36,706 nucleotides of DNA from an uncultured Eubacteriales bacterium (lineage in GTDB: Bacteria; Bacillota; Clostridia; Christensenellales; CAG-138), in NCBI GenBank assembly GCA_902768795.1, contig CACXMS010000020.1, forward strand, positions 1 to 36,706. The letters are read 5' to 3'. The notes beneath the pieces are model-generated. The model did not search any database and had not been told where the DNA came from. It saw nothing but the letters and a program-made list of their open reading frames with translations. Within the stretch, counting starts at the first letter, position 1; each line of letters starts with the position of its first letter. Shown here piece by piece: positions 17,222-26,150 of the stretch. Both the position numbers and the translations under genes were made by a program.

Positions 17222-18595
17222 CTATTCGTCGATATACTCGAATACCTTTCGCATGGCGTATTCGCCTTCCTCAAACAGCGAGGGCGACAGTTCCGAAAGA
17301 GAGAAGTGCATCGCGTCCGAGGTGTGCGGATAATAGACGCCCCAGGAGAAGCCCGCGCGGTAAAACGCCAGCTCATACAGCAGGTAGTTCATCAGCGGCT
17401 CGGGGACTTTCGTCCTTTGTTCGGACCAGGGTTTCGCCGTTCCGGCATAGGTGAAGTCGTAACACAAATGCCCGCCGACCTCGGCGACGCCGTTGTACGT
17501 CAGGTTTTCGGTCACTTCCCGGTAGATGATCTCCCGGTTCGACAGCTTATCCTTGTTGCTCGGAGAATGCGCGTTGACGTCGATCGCCGTGCCGAGCGAA
17601 TGATGGCTTAAAAACAGTTTCGAGTTTGTGAAGCGGCGCACAAGCGTTCCGCTGTTCTTGAAAAGATCGGTCAGACGTACCGCGCCGGTGTCGAACGACG
17701 TGCCGGAAATATGCACATACGTTTCCTCTATATAGCGGCTTGCTTTTTCGAAATACGGAATCGCGTCGACATGGCAGCTCCAGCTCTTGCCGTTGACGCC
17801 GTTCGCCGTCCCGAAATACTTCGCGCTCCACTCGCTTTCCACGCTGATCTGCGGTCCGCCGTTCTTCAGCGAGAAGCGGAACAGAAACCGCTCGGGCGAC
17901 CCGAAGAATGCCAGCGCCGTCGTGTAGTTGGCGCGCAGATTGTTCGGCTGAAGCCGGATCCACTTTGCATTCGTGATCCGAAAGTCGCAGCTTGCCAGCG
18001 TTTCGGCGCGGCCTGCAGCGTCTTCGGCGGAAAGCGTGAGCGTATATGCGCCGAGGCCGAGCTTGTCAAACCGAATCTGCTCGGACAAATCGGTGATCTC
18101 TTTCGAAAACGTCTTGTCCAGCAATTCATATTCGGTGATGTTCTCCGCCGCGTCGAAAACAACCTCCGCGCTTTGCTTTTCCCGTCCCTTTTCGTCCACA
18201 ATCACGGCCGAGACGCGCACCAGCGGATCCACCGTTTTCACGGTCCCGTCGATCCAAAACGGCAGGTCCTTCTGAATCTGCGTGTCCCGATCCGGCAGCG
18301 GCAGATCCAGCGACGCCGTAAACGCAATCGGATCCGGCTCGGGCGTCGGTTCCTCCGTCGGCTCCGGCGTTTCGGTAGGCGTCGGCGTTGCGGTCGGCTC
18401 CGGCGTCTCGGGAACCGGAATCGCAGTCGGCTCCGGCGTCAGTTCCGGCGTCAGCGACAGTTCCATCTGAACCGCTTCGGTCGGGGCGGCGGTAACCTGT
18501 GCGGTCGGCGCAGCAACGCTCTGCCCCTCCGCCCCCGTACAGGCGCAAAGCAGCGCAAGACAAATTATAGTTCCAAGCAGTAACACGCGTTTCAT
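17222..18595 (-). CDS. Lipoprotein with M15-type peptidase domain
   Basis: The start at 18595 opens a lipoprotein signal peptide (lipobox LCAC, C19). It is followed by a long Thr/Pro/Glu linker to about residue 95, a beta-rich region (about 100-230) and a C-terminal catalytic domain. The domain has S330-x-H332-x-x-G335-x-A337-x-D339 (SHHSLGTAID) and a later DAMHF with H430, the zinc-ligand pattern of M15 (VanY/DacB-like) D-Ala-D-Ala or L-Ala-D-Glu peptidases. It should cut peptidoglycan stem peptides outside the membrane. Length is 457 residues. The predicted promoter lies so close that the mRNA may start at the ATG; no ribosome site is seen. A longer reading from 18643 would place the start upstream of the -35 and would spoil the signal peptide. 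Confidence 0.85.
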   Translation of the reverse strand: MKRVLLLGTIICLALLCACTGAEGQSVAAPTAQVTAAPTEAVQMELSLTPELTPEPTAIPVPETPEPTATPTPTETPEPTEEPTPEPDPIAFTASLDLPLPDRDTQIQKDLPFWIDGTVKTVDPLVRVSAVIVDEKGREKQSAEVVFDAAENITEYELLDKTFSKEITDLSEQIRFDKLGLGAYTLTLSAEDAAGRAETLASCDFRITNAKWIRLQPNNLRANYTTALAFFGSPERFLFRFSLKNGGPQISVESEWSAKYFGTANGVNGKSWSCHVDAIPYFEKASRYIEETYVHISGTSFDTGAVRLTDLFKNSGTLVRRFTNSKLFLSHHSLGTAIDVNAHSPSNKDKLSNREIIYREVTENLTYNGVAEVGGHLCYDFTYAGTAKPWSEQRTKVPEPLMNYLLYELAFYRAGFSWGVYYPHTSDAMHFSLSELSPSLFEEGEYAMRKVFEYIDE

Positions 18596-18601
18596 AGGCG
18601 T

Positions 18602-18630
18602 ATTATACCATATCCGTTTCCGTTTGACAA
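18602..18630 (-). promoter_or_regulatory. Promoter of the M15 lipoprotein gene, leaderless geometry
   Basis: On the minus strand: -35 TTGTCA (18630-18625), 17-nt spacer, -10 TATAAT (18607-18602), then 6 nt and the ATG at 18595. The expected transcription start falls on the start codon. Confidence 0.75.
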
Positions 18631-18649
18631 ACGGTTTTTGCAATCGGGA

Positions 18650-18691
18650 AAAGAGCAGCCCGCACGGCGCAAAACCGGTCCGTGCGGGCTG
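18650..18691 (-). terminator. Terminator of the pyrophosphatase gene
   Basis: On the minus strand a perfect 12-bp stem (CAGCCCGCACGG) with a 12-nt loop is followed by CTCTTTTCC. Confidence 0.88.
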
Positions 18692-18709
18692 TGATGACGC
18701 TGCGATGCG

Positions 18710-20851
18710 TTACAGCAGATGGATCAGGGCAATCAGACCGGAGAAAACGATCGAAACGGTCGCGCAGAGCTTGATCAGAATGTTCAGCGACGGGCCGGAG
18801 GTATCCTTGAACGGATCGCCGATCGTATCGCCGACAACCGAGGCCTTATGCGGCTTGGAACCCTTGCCGCCGAAATGACCTTCCTCAATATACTTTTTGG
18901 CGTTGTCCCAGGCGCCGCCTGCGTTCGACATGAAGACCGAAACAGCGAAGCCGGCAACCGAAACGCCCGCCAGCAGACCGACAACGCCGGTCGGCCCGAG
19001 GATCAACCCTGCTGCGATCGGAACGACAACCGCCATGACCGCCGGAACGACCATCTCCCGAAGCGCTCCCTTCGTGCAGATCGAAACGCACCTGGCATAT
19101 TCGGGCGTCGCCGTGCCTTCCAGAATCCCCGGTATCTCGCGGAACTGACGGCGCACCTCAATCACGACCGACTGGGCCGCGCGCTCAACGCCGTTCATTG
19201 TGACCGCGGCGAACACAAACACAAGCATCGCGCCGATGAACATTCCGATCAGCACCGGCGGATTGATGATCGAAAAATCGAGTACCTGTGAGGTCTTTTC
19301 CTGAATGATGTTGACGTATGAAACGAGCAAAGCAAGCGAAGTCAGCGAAGCGGAGCCGATGGCGAAGCCCTTGCCGGTTGCGGCGGTCGTATTGCCGAGC
19401 GAATCGAGCGCATCGGTGCGTTCCCGCACCTTGGGATCCATGCCGGCCATCTGCGCAATGCCGCCCGCGTTATCCGCGACCGGTCCGTAAGCGTCCGTCG
19501 CCAGCGTGATGCCGAGCGTGGACAGCATGCCGACGCCCGCGATGCCGATGCCGTACAGGCCGCGGTTGAAGCTCATTGCAAAGTGACCGCTCGCATCGAG
19601 AATCTCATGCGTGCCGCCTGCCGCATAGTAACTGACGAGCACCGCCGCGCAGACGATCAGAATCGAGGTCAACGCGGACTCCATGCCAAGCGAGATACCG
19701 CCGATGACGATTGTGGCATAACCGGTCTGCGAAGTCGCGGCAAGGTCGCGCGTCGGTTTATAGCTTTCGGAGGTGAAAAACTCCGTGAAGAACCCGATCA
19801 GACACCCCGCAACAAGGCCGCACAGGATCGCGATGTAGATGCCGAGCCACGACGCGCCTTCGACGCTGCGGAAGATGAAATACGTGAGCGGGCCGGCCGC
19901 AACCGCGGAAAGCACAGCGGCGGTGTAGGTGCCTTTGCGAAGCGTGTTGAGGAGCTTCATCTGCGACGCGCCCTCCTTAACGCGCACAAGCTGCGAGCCG
20001 ATGACGGAGCACACGATACCGGACGCCGCGAGCATCAGCGGAAGGAACATTCCTTCGAACCCGTAGCCGCCCATCGCGGACAGCGCGAATGTTGCCAAAA
20101 TGCTTCCGACATACGATTCATACAGGTCCGCGCCCATTCCCGCGACGTCTCCGACGTTATCGCCGACATTGTCCGCAATCGTGGCAGGATTGCGCGGATC
20201 GTCCTCTGGAATCTTCTTTTCGACCTTGCCGACCAGATCCGCGCCGACGTCCGCCGCTTTCGTATAAATTCCGCCGCCGACGCGCGCGAACAGCGCCATA
20301 AAGGACGCGCCCATGCCGTTCATCACCATGATGTTGCCGATGTAGCGCGGGATATCCGTCCCTTCCGGGATCGGGAAAACATACCGCAGCAGTACATACC
20401 AGAGCGTAACGTCGAAGATGCCGAGCGCTACCACCGTGAATCCCATGACCGAGCCAGCCGAAAACGCCACGCGAAGCCCCTTGTTCAACCCCTCCGACGA
20501 TGCCTGCGCCGTGCGGGAGTTCGCGTGCGTAGCGATCTTCATGCCGATAAAGCCCGCAAGCAGCGACCAAAGCCCGCCCGAAAGAAACGCAAACGGCGTA
20601 AACTGCGAAAGCATTTTCCCGCCCGATGCAAACGCCATAACGCAAAGCACGACGAAAATCACAGCGAACACCGGCAGAACCGTCTTATACTGGCGCTTCA
20701 GGTAAGCGCCCGCGCCGGAGCGGATCGCTCCGGCGATCTCCTTCATGCGCTCCGTTCCTTCCGAGAAGGACATGACCTTTTTCGTTTGCAGCAATGCGTA
20801 AAGTCCCGCAAGCGCCGCAGCGACAAATCCGATCCAGAATAAATGCTCCAT
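18710..20851 (-). CDS. hppA: Membrane-bound ion-pumping pyrophosphatase
   Basis: The 713-residue protein is full length for the family, with about 16 membrane segments. It hydrolyses cytoplasmic pyrophosphate and pumps H+ and/or Na+ out. The pyrophosphate-site signature DVGADLVGKVEKKIPEDDPR and the following NVGDNVGDVAGMGADL are intact, as is the C-terminal DTIGDPFKDTSGPSLN. The sequence GNTTAATGKGFAIGSA has Ala where K+-independent enzymes have Lys, which marks the K+-dependent class. Na+ or H+ specificity cannot be fixed by eye. AGAGGTCAGT precedes the ATG. Two long palindromes lie upstream, so regulation by a LacI-type repressor is likely. Confidence 0.95.
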   Translation of the reverse strand: MEHLFWIGFVAAALAGLYALLQTKKVMSFSEGTERMKEIAGAIRSGAGAYLKRQYKTVLPVFAVIFVVLCVMAFASGGKMLSQFTPFAFLSGGLWSLLAGFIGMKIATHANSRTAQASSEGLNKGLRVAFSAGSVMGFTVVALGIFDVTLWYVLLRYVFPIPEGTDIPRYIGNIMVMNGMGASFMALFARVGGGIYTKAADVGADLVGKVEKKIPEDDPRNPATIADNVGDNVGDVAGMGADLYESYVGSILATFALSAMGGYGFEGMFLPLMLAASGIVCSVIGSQLVRVKEGASQMKLLNTLRKGTYTAAVLSAVAAGPLTYFIFRSVEGASWLGIYIAILCGLVAGCLIGFFTEFFTSESYKPTRDLAATSQTGYATIVIGGISLGMESALTSILIVCAAVLVSYYAAGGTHEILDASGHFAMSFNRGLYGIGIAGVGMLSTLGITLATDAYGPVADNAGGIAQMAGMDPKVRERTDALDSLGNTTAATGKGFAIGSASLTSLALLVSYVNIIQEKTSQVLDFSIINPPVLIGMFIGAMLVFVFAAVTMNGVERAAQSVVIEVRRQFREIPGILEGTATPEYARCVSICTKGALREMVVPAVMAVVVPIAAGLILGPTGVVGLLAGVSVAGFAVSVFMSNAGGAWDNAKKYIEEGHFGGKGSKPHKASVVGDTIGDPFKDTSGPSLNILIKLCATVSIVFSGLIALIHLL

Positions 20852-20884
20852 ACTGACCTCTTTTCTGTTGTATTTGATTCCACC

Positions 20885-20903
20885 GGATTCCCGAAAGGAA
20901 TCC
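20885..20903. promoter_or_regulatory. Small hairpin in the hppA leader
   Basis: GGATTCC/GGAATCC arms around a short loop, between the proposed promoter and the hppA start. No T-run follows. Role unknown. Confidence 0.4.
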
Positions 20904-20931
20904 GTTTTATGTGCGTTGTTCCGTTCGTAAA
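20904..20931 (-). promoter_or_regulatory. Possible hppA promoter overlapping the proximal operator
   Basis: On the minus strand: -35 TTTACG (20931-20926), 16-nt spacer, -10 TAAAAC (20909-20904). The -35 lies inside the 18-bp palindrome. The match is modest. Confidence 0.4.
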
Positions 20932-20941
20932 CGTTTACGAA
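20924..20941. promoter_or_regulatory. LacI-type operator, proximal site of hppA
   Basis: Perfect 18-bp palindrome with half-site TTCGTAAAC and central CG. The AAACGTTT core is typical of LacI/CcpA-family operators. Confidence 0.75.
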
Positions 20942-20993
20942 AAAGTGTACGGTTTCCCGCAGACCGACGCTGAAAGCGGAGAAATCGGTTGAT

Positions 20994-21017
20994 CGTTTCG
21001 TAAACGTTTACGAAACG
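20994..21017. promoter_or_regulatory. LacI-type operator, distal site of hppA
   Basis: Perfect 24-bp palindrome with half-site CGTTTCGTAAAC. Its centre is 73 bp from the centre of the proximal site, about seven helical turns, suitable for looping or cooperative binding. Confidence 0.75.
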
Positions 21018-21023
21018 AGGTTG

Positions 21024-21066
21024 AAAGAAAAAGCGGCGTCTGCCGTCTGTCCGATCGACAGACGCC
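21024..21066 (-). terminator. Terminator of the metallophosphoesterase gene
   Basis: On the minus strand GGCGTCTG and CAGACGCC arms enclose a second short GTC/GAC pairing and are followed by GCTTTTTCTTT. Confidence 0.85.
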
Positions 21067-21082
21067 GGCTTTCCGGTAAAAA

Positions 21083-24052
21083 TCAGCTCCGGGAACGTCT
21101 CCGGTACAGGATCGAAATCAGCACGACGCCTAAAACGGCGGCTGCGCCGACACCGATCCAGATCCACATATTCTCAACCTTTTTGGGTTTCTCCGCGGGC
21201 GGCTCATTCTGCGGCGCTTCGGTCGGCGCCGCCGTGGGCTGTTCTTCCGGTTTCAAATCCGATTCCAGCCGAACGGAGTCGATGACCTCATACTCGGAGC
21301 AGTTCTTTTTCGTGACCTCCGCTGCGGATACGCGGCGATAGACGGTCACGGTGATTCCCTGCGCGTCAACCTGAACCTGTGCCAGATAATGTCTTGTATC
21401 GTCTGCGCCGCCGGTCTGGAAGTCAAGGATGTCGTCGATCTCCCCGCCGTAATCGTCAAACTTCGGACCCATTGTCGAAACGGTGAGGAACGTCGTCGCG
21501 TCGCCGACTGCCGCATGCTCTCCCGCGCCGTTCACCGTCGCGCGGAAGTAGTCGTGAATATGTCCGTTGAAGAACAGATCCACCTGCAGCTCTTCGCACA
21601 TCTGCTCCAGAAATGCCGTCGCGTCCGGATCCTTTTGCACCAGTCCGGCATGTGCGAAGATGACGCGCCATTCGCAGCCGGAGGTTTCAAAGACCTCTTT
21701 TGCCCACGCCTTCTGCTTCTCATAATACATCATCTTGTCTTTTGAAGCATCGGCGCCGTCGATCCCGGTGTATGGTTCGGTGTTCAGCGTAACGAAGCAG
21801 ACGTTTCCGACGACAAACGCGCCCGTCGTTTCGGCAAGCATTTCATCGTCGATCCCCTGCGGCAGATTCGTTCTGCCCTTGAAATGCGAATAGACGACGT
21901 CGCCCTTTGCCTCATGGTTGCCGGGCGTATAGGACGTCAGCGTCCCGGCCTGCAGCTCCCCGAGCACATCAAAAAAGTATCGCCATTCGGCCATCGTATC
22001 GTCTTCGGTGAAATCACCGAGATTCACAAGGAAATCAGGCTGCAGCGTATCCCGGATAAACCCGTTGTAGGTATAAAGATACGGATAATATCCCTCTTCG
22101 TTTGTCGCCTGCAGATCGGATATCACGACGAACGAGAAAGCGCCGTCCGAAGGAAGCGTTGTAAACGTATATACCGGGCTGTGGTAATCCGCTTTGCCGT
22201 CGTTTGTGACGGCGATGTATTCATAAGCAGTTTGTGGCTTCAACCCGTCCAGATCGACGGAAAAGCTCGTGAAACTGCCGTGATCGCCGCGTACGTTGAC
22301 GCGTTCCTTTTCGGTTACGGGAACCGTCCGCGACCATTCGCTTGTTCCCGCTTCGCGCAGAAGCACCGAACCGGTCAGCTCGTCGGATTCGGTGATCCAG
22401 TTGATTCCGACGGTATCGGCCGATGCGCCGGGCGAAACCGTGATCTGCTCCGGCAGGTACTTCGTTTCCGCAGAAACCACGGAAAGCCGAGCCGTCCCCT
22501 CCGTCGGGAACGCGACCGTTTCACCGTCCACCGTCGCCGTCAGATAGTAATACACGGATCCGATCGTATCCGCCGAATACTCCACAGACAGCCGCTCGTC
22601 CGAAACGGCCATCGGAAGCGTGCCCGTGCAGGATCCCCGCGCTTTCTTGTTCCCGAAGTGCAGCGCTGCGTCTGAAACGGTCTTGCCCTCCGGCAGCAGT
22701 ACGCGCGCCGAGAACAACACCCCATCGCCCTGATACGCGGAAGCGGCCGTCGGTTCGGCCATGTGCAGAACCGGTTTCGATACGGTCAGATCCTCCGCAA
22801 TCCGGGCGGAAAAGTCGATCAGTTCGGCAAACGGCGCCGGGATCGGATACCCTTCGGTTTCCTCGCCGACCCATGCCCAGGCCGTCTCGAAATCCCAGCC
22901 GAGCGTTTCCGAATAAAACTCTTTGGAACGGATCTGCGCCGCCGTCGCTTCCGCATACGCGGCGTCCACCGGATGATCCGTCGCGGCGCCGCCAAGCAGA
23001 CGCGTCCCTTCCCAAACATAATTGTTGTGCAGATGCGAGCCGCTCTCTCCGCTGTAATTGCCGCACAGCAGGCCGACGTTCTGACTGTCGTCTCCGCCGT
23101 CGATCGCGGTCAGCAGCATCACGTTGTTGTCGATCGCAATACCGCCCTTCAGATTTCCGACGACGCCGGCAACGCTGTCCGCATCCTCGCCGAGCACACG
23201 GATCGACCCTCCGATAAAGCAGTTGACAATCTGCCCGCCCTTGGAGTTTGAGGCGGATACGCCGCCGACTGCGCCGTTTTCAACGCCCCGTCCGCGAACG
23301 AGGATGTCGGCATACACAAAGCAGTTGCGCGCGATCGCATAATACCCGTTTTCGTTGCGTTTGATCTTACCGGCAAGACCGCCCGCATTCTTTTCGACGC
23401 AGTCGATCCTTCCGGTGCAAACGACGTTTTCCGCATCGCCCTGCAGCGTCCCCGCCAAAATGCCGCACGTCGCAAGGCCGACGATCTCGGCGTCGAGCAC
23501 CGCAAGATCCCGAACGAAGCCCTGACCGAAATCATGCCCGATGTTTCCGAATAGTCCGCAGTATTTGGCGCCCATCCGGACCACGCGCAGATTGCGGATC
23601 GCATGGCCCTGCCCGTTGAACATGCCGAAGAACGCGCAATGAACGCCTTCCTCTTCCTTTTCGTCGGCAAGCGCGGCGATCGGGGGCATATACCCCGCAG
23701 TTTCTTCTCCGCGCTTTTCCGTCAGAACCTTCCCGATCGATTCCATGAGCGGCGCCATATCGAGATCCGCCGTCAGAACGTAGGTTCCGTTGCAGGGCGC
23801 GTCGGGTGCGCCGTCGAGGTCAGCGTCTTCCGGCTTCCAGAGTCCTGAAAGGAACAGGAGCTGCTCGGGCAGCGAAATCTCGTAGCGCTGCTCCTCTGCG
23901 TTATAGGCGGGCGCAACCGCGCCGAGTTCCGTAAGCGTCTCCCTGTCCCAGATGTCCTGCTCCCACCAGGGCGTATCCTCTGCGAGAGTGCCAAAGGGCA
24001 GCAGTCCCGTCAACAGCAGCACGATGAGCAGTCCTGCAATCGACCGTTTCAT
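21083..24052 (-). CDS. Secreted GLUG-repeat / metallophosphoesterase surface protein
   Basis: The 989-residue protein has a Sec signal peptide (residues 1-24). A GLUG-like repeat region follows (about 140-330, e.g. CGLFGNIG, CGILAGTLQG, AGGLAGKIK), then a middle beta-rich region and a fibronectin-like purple-acid-phosphatase N-domain (about 525-620, LKPQTAYEYIAV). A calcineurin-like phosphoesterase domain occupies about 630-870, with ISDLQ, GDFTEDD, GNHE, FAHAG and GHIHDY metal-binding motifs all present. A Pro/Glu linker, one membrane segment (about 962-982) and the basic tail RRRSRS end the protein, so it is anchored outside. It probably removes phosphate from an extracellular substrate, not identified. 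AGGAGG precedes the ATG. It has its own terminator. Confidence 0.9.
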   Translation of the reverse strand: MKRSIAGLLIVLLLTGLLPFGTLAEDTPWWEQDIWDRETLTELGAVAPAYNAEEQRYEISLPEQLLFLSGLWKPEDADLDGAPDAPCNGTYVLTADLDMAPLMESIGKVLTEKRGEETAGYMPPIAALADEKEEEGVHCAFFGMFNGQGHAIRNLRVVRMGAKYCGLFGNIGHDFGQGFVRDLAVLDAEIVGLATCGILAGTLQGDAENVVCTGRIDCVEKNAGGLAGKIKRNENGYYAIARNCFVYADILVRGRGVENGAVGGVSASNSKGGQIVNCFIGGSIRVLGEDADSVAGVVGNLKGGIAIDNNVMLLTAIDGGDDSQNVGLLCGNYSGESGSHLHNNYVWEGTRLLGGAATDHPVDAAYAEATAAQIRSKEFYSETLGWDFETAWAWVGEETEGYPIPAPFAELIDFSARIAEDLTVSKPVLHMAEPTAASAYQGDGVLFSARVLLPEGKTVSDAALHFGNKKARGSCTGTLPMAVSDERLSVEYSADTIGSVYYYLTATVDGETVAFPTEGTARLSVVSAETKYLPEQITVSPGASADTVGINWITESDELTGSVLLREAGTSEWSRTVPVTEKERVNVRGDHGSFTSFSVDLDGLKPQTAYEYIAVTNDGKADYHSPVYTFTTLPSDGAFSFVVISDLQATNEEGYYPYLYTYNGFIRDTLQPDFLVNLGDFTEDDTMAEWRYFFDVLGELQAGTLTSYTPGNHEAKGDVVYSHFKGRTNLPQGIDDEMLAETTGAFVVGNVCFVTLNTEPYTGIDGADASKDKMMYYEKQKAWAKEVFETSGCEWRVIFAHAGLVQKDPDATAFLEQMCEELQVDLFFNGHIHDYFRATVNGAGEHAAVGDATTFLTVSTMGPKFDDYGGEIDDILDFQTGGADDTRHYLAQVQVDAQGITVTVYRRVSAAEVTKKNCSEYEVIDSVRLESDLKPEEQPTAAPTEAPQNEPPAEKPKKVENMWIWIGVGAAAVLGVVLISILYRRRSRS

Positions 24053-24073
24053 GAAAAGCGCCTCCTTCCATCA

Positions 24074-24117
24074 AAACGGAGATGCGGAGGCGGCCGTCGC
24101 TCTGGCCGCACTCCGCG
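24074..24117 (-). terminator. Terminator of the four-repeat lipoprotein gene
   Basis: On the minus strand a 12-bp GC-rich stem (GCGGAG and GCGGCC pairing GGCCGC and CTCCGC, with a one-base irregularity) is followed by ATCTCCGTTTTG. Confidence 0.65.
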
Positions 24118-24131
24118 TGTTTCTTGTTTCC

Positions 24132-26090
24132 TTATGCTGCCGGATACCAGTTGTCGCTGGTCACGCCTCCCGCAACGAGTTCATCCATCGCGGCGATATC
24201 CGCCGGATCATCGTTCGCCTCGATCTTCCAGTCTTCTGCTGCAACGCCTTTGAAGGAGATCTTATCGTACATCTTCAGCTCGACTTCCCTGGTGGAAACG
24301 GTACCGTCTTCCGCAACCAGTTCGACCGTCAGCACGCCTTCCGGACGAATGACGTAGATGTTCTTTTCGTAATTGTCGCCGTCCGCGTCCTTATCCTTCC
24401 AACCCTCTGCAACCACGCTCTGGCCCTTGTCTTCCGCGCCCGGCACGTAGAGATAGACTGCTTTGACGGTAACGCCGGTCTTGTTCTTGATGTTCAGCGC
24501 GAGCGCCGTATATCCCGCGGCCGCTTCCGGCACAGGGGCTTCCGCCACTTCCGCAGTTTCTTCTGCGACCGGCTCGACGCCGTCGGTGGACTTGCCCGCC
24601 GCAGCGACCGCATCCATTGCCGCCATATCTTCGGCGTCGTCGGAAACCTTTTGCTTGAACTCATCCGCCTTGACCGTGAACACGGTATAATCCTCGAGCG
24701 GCTTCAGTTCAAAATCCTGCTCGGTTTCATCCGCATAGCGAACGCGCAGCGTCATCGCTTCGAGCTTCGCGGTTTCGCGCAGAACGTACGCAAACACCTC
24801 ATGCGGCTTGCCTTCCGCGCCGTCATCCTCGGTCGGGATGTTGCCTTTCACGACTTCCTTGAAGATGTTCTTGCCCTTATCTTCTCCGTTCGGGAACAGA
24901 TAGACCTTGTAGATCTCTTTTCCGGACTTGTTCTTGAGCATCAGATGCAGGCCTGTGTAGCCCTCGGGAACTTCCGCTGCCGGCTCAACGGGCTGCTCGG
25001 GCACCGCGGGCTCAGCGGTTTCTTCGGGCGCGGGCACAGCGAGCTTCGCAAGCTCGGTTCTGGCCGCTTCCACTTCCGCCGCGTCGGCTTCAACCGTTGC
25101 ATAAACCGGATACCACTGGTCAACGATATGGCCCTTCTGAACCGATTCTGCAAGATAGTCGATCGGTTCCGGCACGCCGTCGTCATACTGAACCTTGATG
25201 TCGTCCGGATCCTCCGCATTCTTCAGCGAGATTTCGTTCGGCAGGTTTCCGGAACCGTCCGCCTTGAACCAATCCTCGATCGGATAAGTGATCGTGGCTC
25301 CGTCGTCAAAGGCGACGTCGATCATGTAGTTGTCGGCAAGCGGACGGATGAAGCACTTGAACAGATACTTGCCGCCTTCCTTCGCCTTGCCGCTCATCAG
25401 CGAATCCATCTTCACGCCGTCGTCGGTGTAGAGATAATCGATCAGGTTGTTGTAGGTCTTCGGATTGCCGCCTTCTTCATAGAAGTACAGTTCCTTGATC
25501 GCCTTGCCGGTCTTGTTCTTCAGCTCGACCGGAATCAGGACGTAACCCGGATAGTAGTTGTCCGACGTTTTTCCGACGGCAGCGAGGAGATTCATCGCCG
25601 CGATATCCGCCGCGTCATCGTTCGGCTCATGCTTGAGATCCTCCGCCGTCGCGCCCTTCATCGAAAGCTTGTCGTACATGGCCAGCGCGCCGAGATCGAA
25701 GGTGAGGTTGGTCGCATCGTCAAAGACGACGAACATCTCAAACTCCGCACCCGCTTCGCGGACGATGTAGATATTCTTTTCGTAATTGTCGCCGTCGGCA
25801 TCCTTGTCTTTCCAACCGGCTTCGACCACGCTGTTGCCCTTTTCCGCGCCCTTTGCGTAGATGTAGACCTCGTTGATCGTCTTACCGGTCTTGTTCTTAA
25901 TGTTCAGAGCAAGCGCCTGATACCCGGCTTCTGCAACCGGTTCCGGTTCGACCGCAGGAGCGGGCTCCTCAGCCTTGGGCGCCTCGGTCGGATTCTGCGT
26001 GACCTCGGGCAGAGGCCCCGGCGTCGCGGTGCAGGCGACCGCCGCAAAGACCATCAGCAGCACGAGAACAATGGAAAGTAGCTTTTTCAT
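24132..26090 (-). CDS. Lipoprotein with four tandem beta-rich repeats
   Basis: The start at 26090 follows GAGGAGGATCATT and opens a lipoprotein signal peptide (AVAC, C20); a start at 26105 would bury the ribosome site. The 652-residue product has an Ala/Glu/Pro linker and four related domains of about 120-150 residues, each beginning with a strand like LALNIKNKTGKTI.EVY.Y and ending with a DxADIAAMxxLxAxGxTSDNxYP helix and turn. Domains 1 and 4 both contain GWKDKDADGDNYEKNIY, whose DxDxDG core resembles a calcium loop. Domains 2 and 3 lack it, and Pro/Glu-rich linkers separate some domains. I do not recognise the family; it is probably an extracellular binding or scaffold protein. Confidence 0.85.
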   Translation of the reverse strand: MKKLLSIVLVLLMVFAAVACTATPGPLPEVTQNPTEAPKAEEPAPAVEPEPVAEAGYQALALNIKNKTGKTINEVYIYAKGAEKGNSVVEAGWKDKDADGDNYEKNIYIVREAGAEFEMFVVFDDATNLTFDLGALAMYDKLSMKGATAEDLKHEPNDDAADIAAMNLLAAVGKTSDNYYPGYVLIPVELKNKTGKAIKELYFYEEGGNPKTYNNLIDYLYTDDGVKMDSLMSGKAKEGGKYLFKCFIRPLADNYMIDVAFDDGATITYPIEDWFKADGSGNLPNEISLKNAEDPDDIKVQYDDGVPEPIDYLAESVQKGHIVDQWYPVYATVEADAAEVEAARTELAKLAVPAPEETAEPAVPEQPVEPAAEVPEGYTGLHLMLKNKSGKEIYKVYLFPNGEDKGKNIFKEVVKGNIPTEDDGAEGKPHEVFAYVLRETAKLEAMTLRVRYADETEQDFELKPLEDYTVFTVKADEFKQKVSDDAEDMAAMDAVAAAGKSTDGVEPVAEETAEVAEAPVPEAAAGYTALALNIKNKTGVTVKAVYLYVPGAEDKGQSVVAEGWKDKDADGDNYEKNIYVIRPEGVLTVELVAEDGTVSTREVELKMYDKISFKGVAAEDWKIEANDDPADIAAMDELVAGGVTSDNWYPAA

Positions 26091-26150
26091 AATGATCCTC
26101 CTCATTTGGTTTTCTGTTCATTCACTCCGCTCTGTGCGGAGAAAGATCCG

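Noticed and set aside
19583..20842. 419-codon plus-strand frame opposite hppA
   Set aside because: Arg-rich composition with no known motif, antisense to a fully conserved membrane protein.
23952..26081. 709-codon plus-strand frame opposite the repeat lipoprotein
   Set aside because: Spans two minus-strand genes and their terminator; no ribosome site.
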